52,206 nucleotides of DNA from Mycobacterium sp. E1747 (GTDB lineage Bacteria; Actinomycetota; Actinomycetes; Mycobacteriales; Mycobacteriaceae), in NCBI RefSeq assembly GCF_001667775.1, contig NZ_LZJI01000218.1:1-52206 (forward strand), given 5' to 3'. Positions 7,613 through 16,385 of the stretch are shown here, one piece after another; position 1 is the stretch's first letter, and every line of letters starts with the position of its first letter. The notes beneath the pieces are model-generated. The model was not told the origin of the DNA. It saw only the letters and a list, made by a program, of their open reading frames with translations, and ran no database searches. The translations under genes were made by a program, and so were the position numbers.

Positions 7613-9004
7613 TTGGACCAATTCTTCGGACGACTGTCCTTGCTGCACGGCTGGTTTCCGCCGACCGTGCAGGCGCTGACGCTGCTGGTGCTGGTCATCG
7701 CGATCCAGTGGCGTGCCCGGCGGTGGCTCAAGCGGGTGCTACCGGTGGCCCTGATCGCGGCCGTCGCAACGACCGCTTTCGCGTATTGGTACATCACGTC
7801 GCTCGGCGTGGCCGGGGACCCGGCGCCGACGACGCTGTGGCTGTGGATCGCGGCGACCGGCCTGGCCGCTGCGGTCTTCCTGGTGGGCTGGCCGGGCGCG
7901 CGCTGGTGGCGCCGGGCAGTGGCGGTGCTGTCCATCCCCCTGTGCCTGCTGTGCGCGAGTTTGTCCCTGAACAGCTGGGTGGGCTACTTCCCGACGGCGC
8001 TCGCCGCGTGGAACCAGCTGACCTCGGTGCCGTTGCCCGACCAGATCGACCGCCTGCGCGTGACCGAAATGCAGGTCGCCGGGACTAGGCCGAGCAAGGG
8101 CGTGGTGGTGCCGGTCGATATCGACGACAACGCGTCCCATTTCCGCCACCGCCGGGAACTGGTGTACCTGCCGCCCGCATGGTTCAACAGCAATCCGCCA
8201 CCTCGCCTACCGGCGGTCATGATGATCAGCTCGGCCTTCAACACCCCGGCCGACTGGCTGGGCCCCGGTGGCGCCTTCACCGCCATCGATAACTTCGCCG
8301 CGGCGCACCGCGGCTTCTCCCCCGTGCTGGTGTTTGTCGACCCCACCGGCTCGTTCGACAACGACACCGAGTGCGTCAACGGCAGCCGGGGAAACGCCGC
8401 CGATCACCTGACCAAGGACATCGTGCCTTTCATGGTGTCGAACTTCGCCGTCAGCGCCGATCGAGCCAACTGGGGCGTCGCCGGATGGTCGATGGGCGGC
8501 ACCTGCGCGGTCGACCTGGCCGTGACGCATCCGGAACTGTTCAGCGCGTTCGTGGACATCGCCGGCGACCGCAGCCCCAACGTCGGCCCCAAGGATCAAA
8601 CGATCGCCAAGCTGTTCGACGGCAACCGCACCGCCTGGGCCGCTTTCGACCCGCTCACGGTGATTGCGCGGCATGGTCGGTACACCGGCTTGTCGGGGTG
8701 GTTCGACGTCCCGGGGTCGTCCGAACCGCGCAACGTCGCCGAGGAAGCCAATCCCACATCCGGTGCGGTCGGCACCGACCCCGCCGCCAACCCGGAAGGC
8801 CAGGACGCCGCCGCCAACGCGCTCTGCGCGGCCGCGTCGGCCAACGGCATCAGCTGCGCCGTGGTCAGCCAGCCGGGCAAGCATGACTGGCCGTTTGCCG
8901 CCCAGGCGTTCACCGCGGCGCTGCCCTGGCTGGCCTCTACGCTCGGGACGCCCGCGGCCGAACCGGTGCAGCTGCCTGCGCGCAGCGGCGGTGAACCGCA
9001 CTGA
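7613..9004 (+). CDS. Membrane-anchored alpha/beta hydrolase (Ag85/esterase-D fold)
   Basis: A 463-residue protein with an N-terminal membrane part of about four helices (QALTLLVLVIAIQW, VLPVALIAAVATTAFAYWYI, LWLWIAATGLAAAVFLVGW, VLSIPLCLLCASLSL), then an esterase domain of the antigen-85/esterase-D type facing outward. Catalytic signs are GWSMGG (serine nucleophile), acidic residues around DPTGSFDNDTE, and a late GKHDWPFAAQAF that supplies the histidine. Esterases or mycolyltransferases are possible roles. The start is uncertain: TTG 7613 has AAAGG upstream and puts the first helix near the N-terminus; an in-frame GTG at 7526 adds 29 arginine-rich residues that look non-coding. Confidence 0.78.
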   Translation: MDQFFGRLSLLHGWFPPTVQALTLLVLVIAIQWRARRWLKRVLPVALIAAVATTAFAYWYITSLGVAGDPAPTTLWLWIAATGLAAAVFLVGWPGARWWRRAVAVLSIPLCLLCASLSLNSWVGYFPTALAAWNQLTSVPLPDQIDRLRVTEMQVAGTRPSKGVVVPVDIDDNASHFRHRRELVYLPPAWFNSNPPPRLPAVMMISSAFNTPADWLGPGGAFTAIDNFAAAHRGFSPVLVFVDPTGSFDNDTECVNGSRGNAADHLTKDIVPFMVSNFAVSADRANWGVAGWSMGGTCAVDLAVTHPELFSAFVDIAGDRSPNVGPKDQTIAKLFDGNRTAWAAFDPLTVIARHGRYTGLSGWFDVPGSSEPRNVAEEANPTSGAVGTDPAANPEGQDAAANALCAAASANGISCAVVSQPGKHDWPFAAQAFTAALPWLASTLGTPAAEPVQLPARSGGEPH

Positions 9005-9198
9005 TCACGAAATTCACAGCTGACCCTCCCGTAACGCATCCGCAATGTTCGCCCTGGTAGTGGTACGGTTCGCTGCTGATGGCCGACGATTTTCTGCGTT
9101 ACGGACGACCCCTCGGCGGGGCGGACCGGTGCGCGCCGCGGCGAAGCCACCGACGGGTCCAGCCCGCCGCCTTCGCTCCACGCCTCCGGCTGCCCGCG

Positions 9199-10008
9199 AT
9201 GAATCGCCGTCAGTTCCTTGGTTCGCTCGCCGCTTCGGTCGTTGCCGGCGTGGGTGCAGCGCGGCTGGTGGTCGATCCCCAGCCGCGGACCTTTGCGGAG
9301 GTGCCCGCGGATTCCGCGGCGACTTCGGGACCCGCCGCCCCGGCGGCCCCGTTGCCGCCGCCGCCGCCCGGCGCTCGCATCCCGCTGCCCGGCGGCGGCG
9401 CGCTGACGAAGATTCCCGGCGACGGCGACCTGCTCGCCCTGACCGTCGACGACGGCGTCAACAGCGCGGTGGTGCGCGCTTACACGCAGTTCGCCAAGGA
9501 CACCGGTGTGCGACTGACCTACTTCGTCAACGGCACCTATGACTCCTGGACCGAGAACGCGGACATGCTGCGGCCCTTGGTCGAAAGCGGGCAGATCCAA
9601 CTCGGCAACCACACGTGGTCGCATCCGGATCTGACCACGCTGCCGAAGGACCAGATCGCCCAGCAGCTCACCCGCAACGACGAGTTCCTGAAAAAGACAT
9701 ATGGGATCGGTGCGAAGCCGTACTGGCGCCCGCCGTACGCGAAGCGCAACGCGGTCGTCGACGCCATCGCCGCCGACCTGGGCTATACGGTGCCCACGCT
9801 GTGGTCGGGATCGTTGTCGGATTCGACGTTGATCACCGAGGAATACATCGTCCAGATGGCGGATCAGTACTTCACGCCGCAGGCCATCGTCATCGGGCAC
9901 CTCAATCACCTTCCGGTGACGCACGTCTACCCTCAGCTGGTCGACGTCATCCGCTCGCGCAGCCTGCGCACTGTCACGCTCAACGACGTGTTCCTCAAGA
10001 CGCCCTAG
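9199..10008 (+). CDS. Exported polysaccharide deacetylase (NodB domain)
   Basis: A 269-residue secreted or anchored deacetylase of the carbohydrate esterase 4 family. It begins with a Tat-type signal (MNRRQFLGSLAASVVAGVGA), followed by a proline/alanine-rich linker to about residue 70. The NodB core shows ALTVDDGVNS (catalytic base and metal aspartate), LGNHTWSHPDLT (metal histidines in HxxxH) and YWRPPYAKRN. Expected substrate is an N-acetylated sugar of the cell envelope such as peptidoglycan; this is inferred from the family. Upstream in-frame starts exist back to 9079, but the twin-arginine motif fits ATG 9199. The gene lies 194 nt after the esterase. Confidence 0.85.
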   Translation: MNRRQFLGSLAASVVAGVGAARLVVDPQPRTFAEVPADSAATSGPAAPAAPLPPPPPGARIPLPGGGALTKIPGDGDLLALTVDDGVNSAVVRAYTQFAKDTGVRLTYFVNGTYDSWTENADMLRPLVESGQIQLGNHTWSHPDLTTLPKDQIAQQLTRNDEFLKKTYGIGAKPYWRPPYAKRNAVVDAIAADLGYTVPTLWSGSLSDSTLITEEYIVQMADQYFTPQAIVIGHLNHLPVTHVYPQLVDVIRSRSLRTVTLNDVFLKTP

Positions 10009-10397
10009 CATCGGGCTGCGGCGGCGAGGCGCTCATCAAGCGTGGCATGAAAATGCCCGTTAGCGTTTTCGTTCCTGCCATACTCCACGGATCCGTTGCG
10101 CCCGAATGTAATCCGCGTTGCACTCCCTGCGACATCTCGTTGTCCTGCGCCGCGCCACGGGCGACGTGGTCGCCGGGGTTGGGGATCGCCCCGAGGGCAC
10201 GGAGACGCTCGCATCGCGCGAAGTAACCGGGACTCCTCCGCGAATCTGCTTGGGTTCGAATAAGTTTCGACCGGCTCTCGCCACGCACCCGCACGATCTC
10301 CACATCGTCGGCGAGCCCATGCCGTCCGTATCACACGGATTCCGCACTCGGCGCGGGTCCGCGTCGGGCTCGGGGCAGCATCACCTCGGTCGACGCC
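10009..10397. other. Intergenic stretch without recognisable gene
   Basis: Between the deacetylase stop and the stop of the L12-like gene on the other strand no frame shows a recognisable motif, good codon usage or a ribosome site. Frames open for up to about 110 codons overlap each other on both strands and carry arginine- and cysteine-rich translations typical of out-of-frame high-GC DNA. No strong hairpin was seen. Confidence 0.5.
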
Positions 10398-10655
10398 CTA
10401 CAGCGGGTCGACGACTTCCTTCGCCTCGCGCAGGCCCGCGCCGGTCAGCTGCCGGTACAGCTTGATCGCGGCGATCTTGTTCCCGGACCGTGCCAGGCCG
10501 ACGACCTCTGCGGGCACACCGTTCTCGAATGCACCCGATGCGGTGGCGCCGACGTCGCTGCCGAACGTCGGGCACGGAACCTCGAGCCTTTCGGACAGCA
10601 GGCGCACCTGCTGTTCCAGCAGGGCGAGACGGCGGTAGACCTGCGGATCATCCAT
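10398..10655 (-). CDS. Small protein with ribosomal L7/L12 C-terminal-like domain
   Basis: Counting from MDDPQVYRRLALLEQQVRLL the protein has 85 residues: a short N-terminal coiled coil (LALLEQQVRLLSERLEV), a spacer, and the L7/L12 C-terminal fold (VVGLARSGNKIAAIKLYRQL then GAGLREAKEVVD). It is not the ribosomal stalk protein itself, which is longer and has a dimerisation domain. Function is unknown. The frame continues open upstream to an ATG at 10880 that has a much better ribosome site, so a 160-residue form cannot be excluded. I kept 10655 because third-position GC falls sharply in the stretch between. Confidence 0.68.
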   Translation of the reverse strand: MDDPQVYRRLALLEQQVRLLSERLEVPCPTFGSDVGATASGAFENGVPAEVVGLARSGNKIAAIKLYRQLTGAGLREAKEVVDPL

Positions 10656-10880
10656 GGCATGACGATAATCCGGTCCCAGGCGCCATGCCGGGCGGCTTGC
10701 TGGCGGCGGCCGGTGCGTTACCTCGCCGGCAGGATGTTCTGGTTGTGTGAAAGACGTTGTCCGGATCGTATGCACCTTCACTTCGGTCAGCCGCTGGTAA
10801 TTCGGGCCGTACGTCGCCCGCACGATCACCTGCGAGCCGAGCCTGGCCCGTAATTCATCGGATGCGGTTGTGAGGCTCAT
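10656..10880 (-). other. In-frame 5' segment with its own strong start site
   Basis: The minus strand has AAGGAG eight nt before ATG 10880, and the first 41 codons (MSLTTASDELRARLGSQVIV, then RATYGPNYQRLTEVKVHTIR) have coding-like third positions. The following 34 codons use many AT-ending codons and look intergenic, yet no stop intervenes before the L12-like protein. Either the L12-like gene is really 160 residues, or a small unknown gene lost its stop and reads into its neighbour. Confidence 0.4.
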
Positions 10881-10981
10881 CGCCCACACTCCTTGTTTGC
10901 TCGGGGGTGTTAATGCCGCACCGCTACGAGCCCGGTGAGCCGCGCGTCATGACCACAACCGAGCATTTCCGAGGCATTCCA

Positions 10982-11003
10982 CGATAGTCACATCTGACTA
11001 TCG
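10982..11003. promoter_or_regulatory. Perfect 9-bp inverted repeat before LuxR gene
   Basis: CGATAGTCA and TGACTATCG are exact reverse complements separated by CATC. The site lies 33 nt before the ATG of the large LuxR-type regulator and about 100 nt upstream of the divergent ATG at 10880. It is a candidate operator for one or both directions, or a 5' leader hairpin. Confidence 0.5.
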
Positions 11004-11036
11004 ACCCGCCCACATCGCCGCGGTTACCTTGTTTGC

Positions 11037-13946
11037 ATGGAGCAGTGGGTGCCGCCCCCACTCCCGGCCGAACTCATCGCTCGCCGCCGCGGCCCGCTGG
11101 TGGGCCGCAGCACCGAACTCGCGGTGTTCGAGCAGGCCTGGGAGCGGGTCGAGGCGGGCAACCGCCAGGCGGTCTTCGTCGGCGGTGAGCCCGGCGCCGG
11201 TAAGACGCGCCTGGCCGCGGAGGTGGCCGGGACGCTGTTCGACCACGGCGTCGCGGTGCTGGTGGGCAGTTCGACGGCGGACGAGGATCTGCCCTACGCG
11301 CCCTTCGCCGAAGCGCTCGACCGGCTGCTGATCGCGGGCCCGCCCGGCTCGATGGCCGACCCGTTGGGCGACGTGGGCCCGCAGCTGCGGCGGCTGTCCC
11401 CGCACGTGGGCCGGCACCTGTCGGATGACGGCACGGTGCCGGACGTCGGGGCGGCGCGGCGGGCCCTCTTCGACGCGTTGACCGGATTCCTGCGGCGCCT
11501 GGCGGCCGACCGCCCGGTCGCGTTAATCCTCGATGACCTGCACTGGGCACAGCTGCCTACCCTCGCGCTGCTCGAGCACGTGCTGATCGGCTGCGCCGAT
11601 GTGCGGGTGCTGGTGGTGGTCACGTTCCGCACGACCGAACCCGACCGGTCCGACGACCTGGCGACCCGGCTGGCCGAACTGCACCGCTTCGACGGGGTGC
11701 GCCGTCTGGACCTGGCGGGCCTGGACACCGAGGCGATCGCCGAGTTCGTGGCGCGCACCCAGCAGCTCGCGCCGGCGTCGGCACGCACCGCCGCCGCCCT
11801 GCTGCGGGAGCGAACCGGCGGCAACCCGTTCTTCCTCACCGAACTGGTCAACGATCTCGAAATCCGCGGCGGCTTGGCTACTTTGAGCGCACAGCGGACG
11901 GTCCCAGCATCGATCGGGGACGCCATCGCCCGCCGCCTTGCCGGGCTGGGAACCGCCGTGCGGGCGGTAATCGAGCAAGCCGCGGTCTTGGGCCAGACGT
12001 TCGACCTGCCCGCGCTCATCTCGACGTGTGAGCCGGAGGTCGGCGCGACGCTCGCGGCGATTGATTCGGCCGAAGCCGTTGGACTGGTCCGCGCGGTCCA
12101 CGACTCCGACGGTGAATTCGCGTTCGTGCACGCGCTGACCCGCGAATCGGTACTGGGCGGGATGGCCGCCTCGCGGCTGCGGATCATGCACGCGCGCGCA
12201 GCCGAAGCGCTCGAGGGACGCGCCGACCCGTCACTCGTGCCGCGCCTGGCCAACCACTTTCTGGTGGCGCACGTGTTGGGCTACCACGAGCAGGCGTTGC
12301 GATACGCGCGTCAGGCGGCCCGGATGGCCGAACAGAGCCTGGCCTACGAGGACGCGGCGAAGTGGTTCGAGCGGGCGGCGTCGCTGCCCGAGCTCAACCT
12401 CGCCGACCGGGCCAGGCTGCACCTCGACGCGGCCGCCAACCACGTGCGCGGGGGCTCGTTCGCCCGAGCCCGGGCCATCTACGAACGCATCGGCGGCATG
12501 GACGACCCGCTGATGCGGCTGGAGGCGGCCATCGGCTACGAAGAAGCCAATTGGCGCCCAGGACAATCCAATTCGAAGGCCGCGGACTTGCTGGCGTCGG
12601 CTCTGGAGACGTGCGGATTGCACGCCGAGGAGCCACGCTATGTCCAGGCGCTGGGTAGCTTCGGCAGAGCGCTGGCCTTCGCCGGCGAGGCGGCGCGGGC
12701 CCGGGAGGTAAGCGCCGACGCGATCGAGCGGGCGCGGGCCATCGACGACGCGACGGTGCTCCTGCACACGTTGAAAACCAGTCTGTGGCAAGGCCTTACC
12801 CCGGAGATGAGCGAAATCCAGGCCAAGCGTGCGGCCGAGGTTTCGCGCATGGCGATGTCGTGTCGCGACTACGAATCACTGGGCGCGGCGTCCCACTTTC
12901 ACGCCATGGTCAGTTACTTGGCCGGCCGGCCCGACGGCCTCGCCGCCGCGACCGCTGACATGCGCCGAGCCGCCCAGACCTGCGGGCAACCCGCCTTCGG
13001 CTTCGTCGGCGCGTGCATCGAGCAGGCACTAGCCTATCTGCGCGGTGACTTCGCCGGCGCCGAACGCTGGGCCGACATCGCCTTGCGCACAGGAGATTTG
13101 TTCGGTGCCGACGACACCGAGGGGTCCAACGGGGTCCAGATGTTCATGATCCGCCGCGAGACCGGCGATTTGAAGCGGTTCGGCGAGTTCATCGACGGCA
13201 GTGAAACGTTCACCGGCCGCTGGGTGCCCGGGCTGCTCGCCCTCTACACCGAGCTCAAGTGCGAACGCGGCATGACCCGTGCGCTCAACCAGCTGCTCAA
13301 CCGCAACCTAAGCGACCGCCTCGAGGATGCGCAGTGGCCGATGGAGCTGGTCTTCATGGCCGAGGCGGCATTGGAGCTGTCCCACCGCGAAGCGGCCCAC
13401 GCGCTGCGCCCGTTCGTCTCTCGTTATGCCGGAAAGAATTTGGTGGCCGGACAATTCGTCGCGCTATTCGGCAGTGCGGACCGATACCTGGCCCGCATCG
13501 CGGCGCTCTGTGGGGATGGCGCGGCAGCCGAGCGGCATTTCGCGGCGGCGATCGCGATGGACCGGCGGATGGGCTCGGTGGTCCACATCAGCGAGACGCT
13601 GGTTCGGCACGCGTTGTTCGCCGCGTCGTGCGGGCGCGCGGAGGACGCCCGGTTCCTTGCGGAGGAGGCGCGCGTAATCGCCGGTGCGATCGGCCAGACC
13701 CGAGTCCTGGACTTGGTCGATTCTGTACTGACCAGCGGTTCCCTGGGCCCGGACGGCCTGACCGAACGGGAACTCGAGGTGCTCCGGCTGCTCGCCGAGG
13801 GACTGAGCAATCGCGCGATCGGCGAACGCCTTTTCATCAGCACCAATACCGCCGCCAACCACGTGCGCAACATCCTGATCAAAACGGGCGCCGCGAACCG
13901 CACGCAGGCGGCGATGTACGCCGCCGATCACGAGCTTCTCGGCTAG
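11037..13946 (+). CDS. Large ATP-binding LuxR-family (LAL/MalT-like) regulator
   Basis: A 969-residue transcription regulator. It has an N-terminal AAA/NTPase module with Walker A GEPGAGKT at residues 50-57 and Walker B ALILDD at 162-167, a long helical TPR-like middle (about 380-890) that usually senses a ligand or partner, and a C-terminal LuxR helix-turn-helix (LTERELEVLRLLAEGLSNRA, then ISTNTAANHVRNILIKTGAA). Inducer and targets are unknown. The start is the first ATG after the palindrome at 10982-11003; no strong ribosome site is visible. The gene ends 5 nt from the convergent DUF4242 gene. Domain order and length are those of the LAL family. Confidence 0.9.
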   Translation: MEQWVPPPLPAELIARRRGPLVGRSTELAVFEQAWERVEAGNRQAVFVGGEPGAGKTRLAAEVAGTLFDHGVAVLVGSSTADEDLPYAPFAEALDRLLIAGPPGSMADPLGDVGPQLRRLSPHVGRHLSDDGTVPDVGAARRALFDALTGFLRRLAADRPVALILDDLHWAQLPTLALLEHVLIGCADVRVLVVVTFRTTEPDRSDDLATRLAELHRFDGVRRLDLAGLDTEAIAEFVARTQQLAPASARTAAALLRERTGGNPFFLTELVNDLEIRGGLATLSAQRTVPASIGDAIARRLAGLGTAVRAVIEQAAVLGQTFDLPALISTCEPEVGATLAAIDSAEAVGLVRAVHDSDGEFAFVHALTRESVLGGMAASRLRIMHARAAEALEGRADPSLVPRLANHFLVAHVLGYHEQALRYARQAARMAEQSLAYEDAAKWFERAASLPELNLADRARLHLDAAANHVRGGSFARARAIYERIGGMDDPLMRLEAAIGYEEANWRPGQSNSKAADLLASALETCGLHAEEPRYVQALGSFGRALAFAGEAARAREVSADAIERARAIDDATVLLHTLKTSLWQGLTPEMSEIQAKRAAEVSRMAMSCRDYESLGAASHFHAMVSYLAGRPDGLAAATADMRRAAQTCGQPAFGFVGACIEQALAYLRGDFAGAERWADIALRTGDLFGADDTEGSNGVQMFMIRRETGDLKRFGEFIDGSETFTGRWVPGLLALYTELKCERGMTRALNQLLNRNLSDRLEDAQWPMELVFMAEAALELSHREAAHALRPFVSRYAGKNLVAGQFVALFGSADRYLARIAALCGDGAAAERHFAAAIAMDRRMGSVVHISETLVRHALFAASCGRAEDARFLAEEARVIAGAIGQTRVLDLVDSVLTSGSLGPDGLTERELEVLRLLAEGLSNRAIGERLFISTNTAANHVRNILIKTGAANRTQAAMYAADHELLG

Positions 13947-13951
13947 CCCGT

Positions 13952-14221
13952 TCAGATGTCGGACAGGGCGCCGTCCGGCATCAGCCGGTCTTTCACCTGG
14001 ACGACGGAGTCGGCGGGCAGACCGGCGCGCGCGGCCGCGGCGCGGATGGCCTCTGGCGACGGTGCTTCATATAGACAGTAGGTCTTTCGTTTGTCCGCCG
14101 ACAGGAACGAGTACATCCAGCGAACGCCCTCCTGGTCGTTGATCCGGTTGATGCCGTCGACGACCTCGAGGCCTGGCTCCAGTTCCTCGGCGAAGTTTCG
14201 CTCGACCATGAAGATGGGCAC
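13952..14221 (-). CDS. DUF4242 family small protein
   Basis: An 89-residue ferredoxin-like-fold protein of the DUF4242 family (SCO4226-type; the Streptomyces member binds nickel). Features are MPIFMVERNFAEELEPG, VRWMYSFLSADKRKTYCLYE and SPEAIRAAAARAGLPADSVV. The molecular role is not established. Translation starts at GTG 14221 with AGGAG 6 nt before it. Its stop is only 5 nt from the convergent LuxR regulator stop, leaving no room for a terminator between them. Confidence 0.85.
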   Translation of the reverse strand: MPIFMVERNFAEELEPGLEVVDGINRINDQEGVRWMYSFLSADKRKTYCLYEAPSPEAIRAAAARAGLPADSVVQVKDRLMPDGALSDI

Positions 14222-14388
14222 GTGGACTCCTGTTCAGTGTCTCGGCTCGAGCCTAGGCCGTCAGCGGCAATCACGACACGGCAAATTCGTGCGGCCTCAA
14301 TCCCCGTTCGCCTCGCAGTGGCAGTTGGTCTCGGTGTCCGGCGCTATTTGGCAGTTCTTCGTTCTGAACCATCGCTAGGGCACTGGCA

Positions 14389-14408
14389 ATCTCTAAAAAA
14401 TTAGAGAT
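14389..14408. promoter_or_regulatory. AT-rich palindrome upstream of lipase
   Basis: ATCTCTAA and TTAGAGAT are exact reverse complements around AAAA. The 20-bp element is AT-rich against a GC-rich background and lies 41 nt before the lipase ATG at 14450. It could be an operator for the TetR gene that follows the lipase, or part of a promoter. It is too AT-rich to be a normal mycobacterial terminator. Confidence 0.45.
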
Positions 14409-14449
14409 GGCCTCTTCCGTTGGTGGTCGCCGATTGTTACCGTTCCGCA

Positions 14450-15739
14450 ATGCGCCGGGTTGGGGGAACTTTCGCCGTCCTGTTGGTCCTAGCCTCGGCG
14501 CTGGTCGGCCTGGCGGTCGCGCACGCCGACGGCGGAGACGAACCGCAATACGCCGAGTTCTACACCCCGCCTGACCCACTGCCGGCCGGCCAGCCGGGTG
14601 ACCTGATCCGCACGGAGCCGTCACGCCTGGTGCTGGAGCCGTCCGGCCAGCTGGGCGCGATCATGGCCACGGGAACACGAATCATGTACCGCAGCACCGA
14701 TACTCGCGGCAACCCGATCGCGGTGACCGGCACCTACTTCGAGCCTTACAACGCGTGGCCCGGCAACGGGCCCCGGCCCTTGATCAGCTACGCACCGGGC
14801 ACGCAGGGCCAAGGCAACCAGTGCGCCCCGTCGCGGATGTTCAACCAGGGCATCCACTATTCGGGCGGTTGGGACATCATGTTCAACTACGAGGAACTGT
14901 TCGTCGCCACGATGGTCGCGCGCGGGTTCGCGATCGTGATGACCGACTACGAAGGCCTGGGCACCAGCTCGATGCACACCTACGTGGGCCGGGTGGCCGA
15001 GGGGCAGGCCGTGCTCGATGCCGCGCGCGCGGCGATGCGGCTACCGGGAACGTCACTGGATCCCCGTGGGCCGGTTGCATTTTGGGGCTACTCGCAGGGC
15101 GGCGGCGCCACCGCCTCGGCGGCCGAGCTGGCCTCCGCCTACGCTCCCGAACTCCGTATCGTCGGCACCTACGCCGGGGCCCCGCCGGCTAACCTCAAGG
15201 AGCTGTTGCCGTACGCGGACGGCAGCGCCCTGGTCGGTGTCGTCGGGTATGCGCTCAATAGCGTCATGGCCGCCTACCCCGAGTTCGCCGATGTCATCCG
15301 TTCCAAGATGACGCCTCGCGGGCTGGCGATGCTCGAGTCGGTCTCGCGCCAGTGCGTCGGACAGACGTTGCTGGACTTCATGTTTCGCCATATCCAGCCC
15401 TATTTCACCGAGGACATCAACCAACTGGTCAACGAGGAGCCGTTCAACACCATGTTCGAGGAACAGCGCCTCGGGCGTTACAAGCCCAACGCCCCGGTGC
15501 TGATCAACAGCAACCGGTACGACCCGCTGGTGCCATGGACCGCGGCCAACCAACTCGGTCGCGACTGGTGCGCCCAGGGCGCCGACGTCGAATTCCGCAC
15601 CAACGAGGAGCCCCCGTTCCTCAACAAGCTGGTCATCAACCACGCCCTGCCGATGCTCGTCGACGGTGAACCGGCCATGCAGTGGATCGCCGCGCGCTTC
15701 AACGGAGAACCCACCGCGCCCAACTGCGGCCAGTTCTAA
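14450..15739 (+). CDS. Secreted lipase (LIP/secretory lipase family)
   Basis: A 429-residue exported alpha/beta hydrolase. Residues 1-25 form a Sec signal peptide (hydrophobic FAVLLVLASALVGLAVAHA, cleavage after AHA). The mature protein shows family features: ISYAPGTQGQGNQCAPS, the nucleophile motif GYSQGG, an aspartate in NSNRYDPLVP and a histidine in VINHALPML. These fit triacylglycerol or fatty-ester hydrolysis outside the cell. ATG 14450 is the start that places the signal peptide correctly. A TetR gene overlaps or abuts the 3' end, suggesting local control. Confidence 0.88.
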   Translation: MRRVGGTFAVLLVLASALVGLAVAHADGGDEPQYAEFYTPPDPLPAGQPGDLIRTEPSRLVLEPSGQLGAIMATGTRIMYRSTDTRGNPIAVTGTYFEPYNAWPGNGPRPLISYAPGTQGQGNQCAPSRMFNQGIHYSGGWDIMFNYEELFVATMVARGFAIVMTDYEGLGTSSMHTYVGRVAEGQAVLDAARAAMRLPGTSLDPRGPVAFWGYSQGGGATASAAELASAYAPELRIVGTYAGAPPANLKELLPYADGSALVGVVGYALNSVMAAYPEFADVIRSKMTPRGLAMLESVSRQCVGQTLLDFMFRHIQPYFTEDINQLVNEEPFNTMFEEQRLGRYKPNAPVLINSNRYDPLVPWTAANQLGRDWCAQGADVEFRTNEEPPFLNKLVINHALPMLVDGEPAMQWIAARFNGEPTAPNCGQF

Positions 15740-16382
15740 ACTGGACCCCATCGCTGCACGTAGAAAGCACAATGCGCCCGAGCGGCGCCGCCAGCTCGCC
15801 GACGCCGCGATCGAGCTGCTCGGCACCAACGGCGTCCATGGCGTCAGCCACCCCAGGGTCGATGATCACGCGGGCGTGCCGGCCGGCACCGCATCCTTCT
15901 ACTTCAGGACGCGCAAGGCGCTGCTGCACGCCGTCGGGGCCCGGCTGGCAGAACTCGACGTGGCCGACTTTTCCCGGATGGCCGAACTCGCCGACGATCC
16001 GGCAACACAATTCGCCGGCACCGCGGGGCTCGCCCGCATCGTCATGTACGTCAACAGCGAACCCTGGCTGACCCGGACCAAGGCGCGCTACGAGCTGGCA
16101 CTGCTCGCCGGGCGGGACGCCGAACTGGCCACCCTCCTCGGCGAGTCCGCGGAGCGGCTCTACGCCCTGGCCCGCGGCGTCGTCGCCCAATGGCATCCGG
16201 CCGGGGACCCGCCCGATCCGACGCTGGTGGAAGACCAGGCGATCGCGACCCTGGCGTTCATCAACGGGATCATGCTGACGTTCGTTGCGGGCCAGCCGGC
16301 TATCGACAGCGCCGAACACCTCGACCGGCTGATCCGGGGCGTCATCGCGGGCGTCGCCGCGGTTCGCGGCGAGAAGCCCTGA
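15666..16382 (+). CDS. TetR family transcriptional regulator (start unclear)
   Basis: A TetR repressor whose helix-turn-helix is APERRRQLADAAIELLGTNG, then GVSHPRVDDHAGVPAGTASF and YFRTRKALLHAVGARL, followed by a ligand-binding helical domain. It is closest to the type with a late YFRTRKALL pattern. The start is a problem: the only standard in-frame codon before the HTH is GTG 15666, inside the lipase gene and without a ribosome site; CTG at 15741, 1 nt after the lipase stop, would give 213 residues and look more natural. The stop is 3 nt from the convergent TetR gene. The lipase is the likely target. Confidence 0.72.
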   Translation: MNRPCSGSPRASTENPPRPTAASSKLDPIAARRKHNAPERRRQLADAAIELLGTNGVHGVSHPRVDDHAGVPAGTASFYFRTRKALLHAVGARLAELDVADFSRMAELADDPATQFAGTAGLARIVMYVNSEPWLTRTKARYELALLAGRDAELATLLGESAERLYALARGVVAQWHPAGDPPDPTLVEDQAIATLAFINGIMLTFVAGQPAIDSAEHLDRLIRGVIAGVAAVRGEKP

Positions 16383-16385
16383 CGG

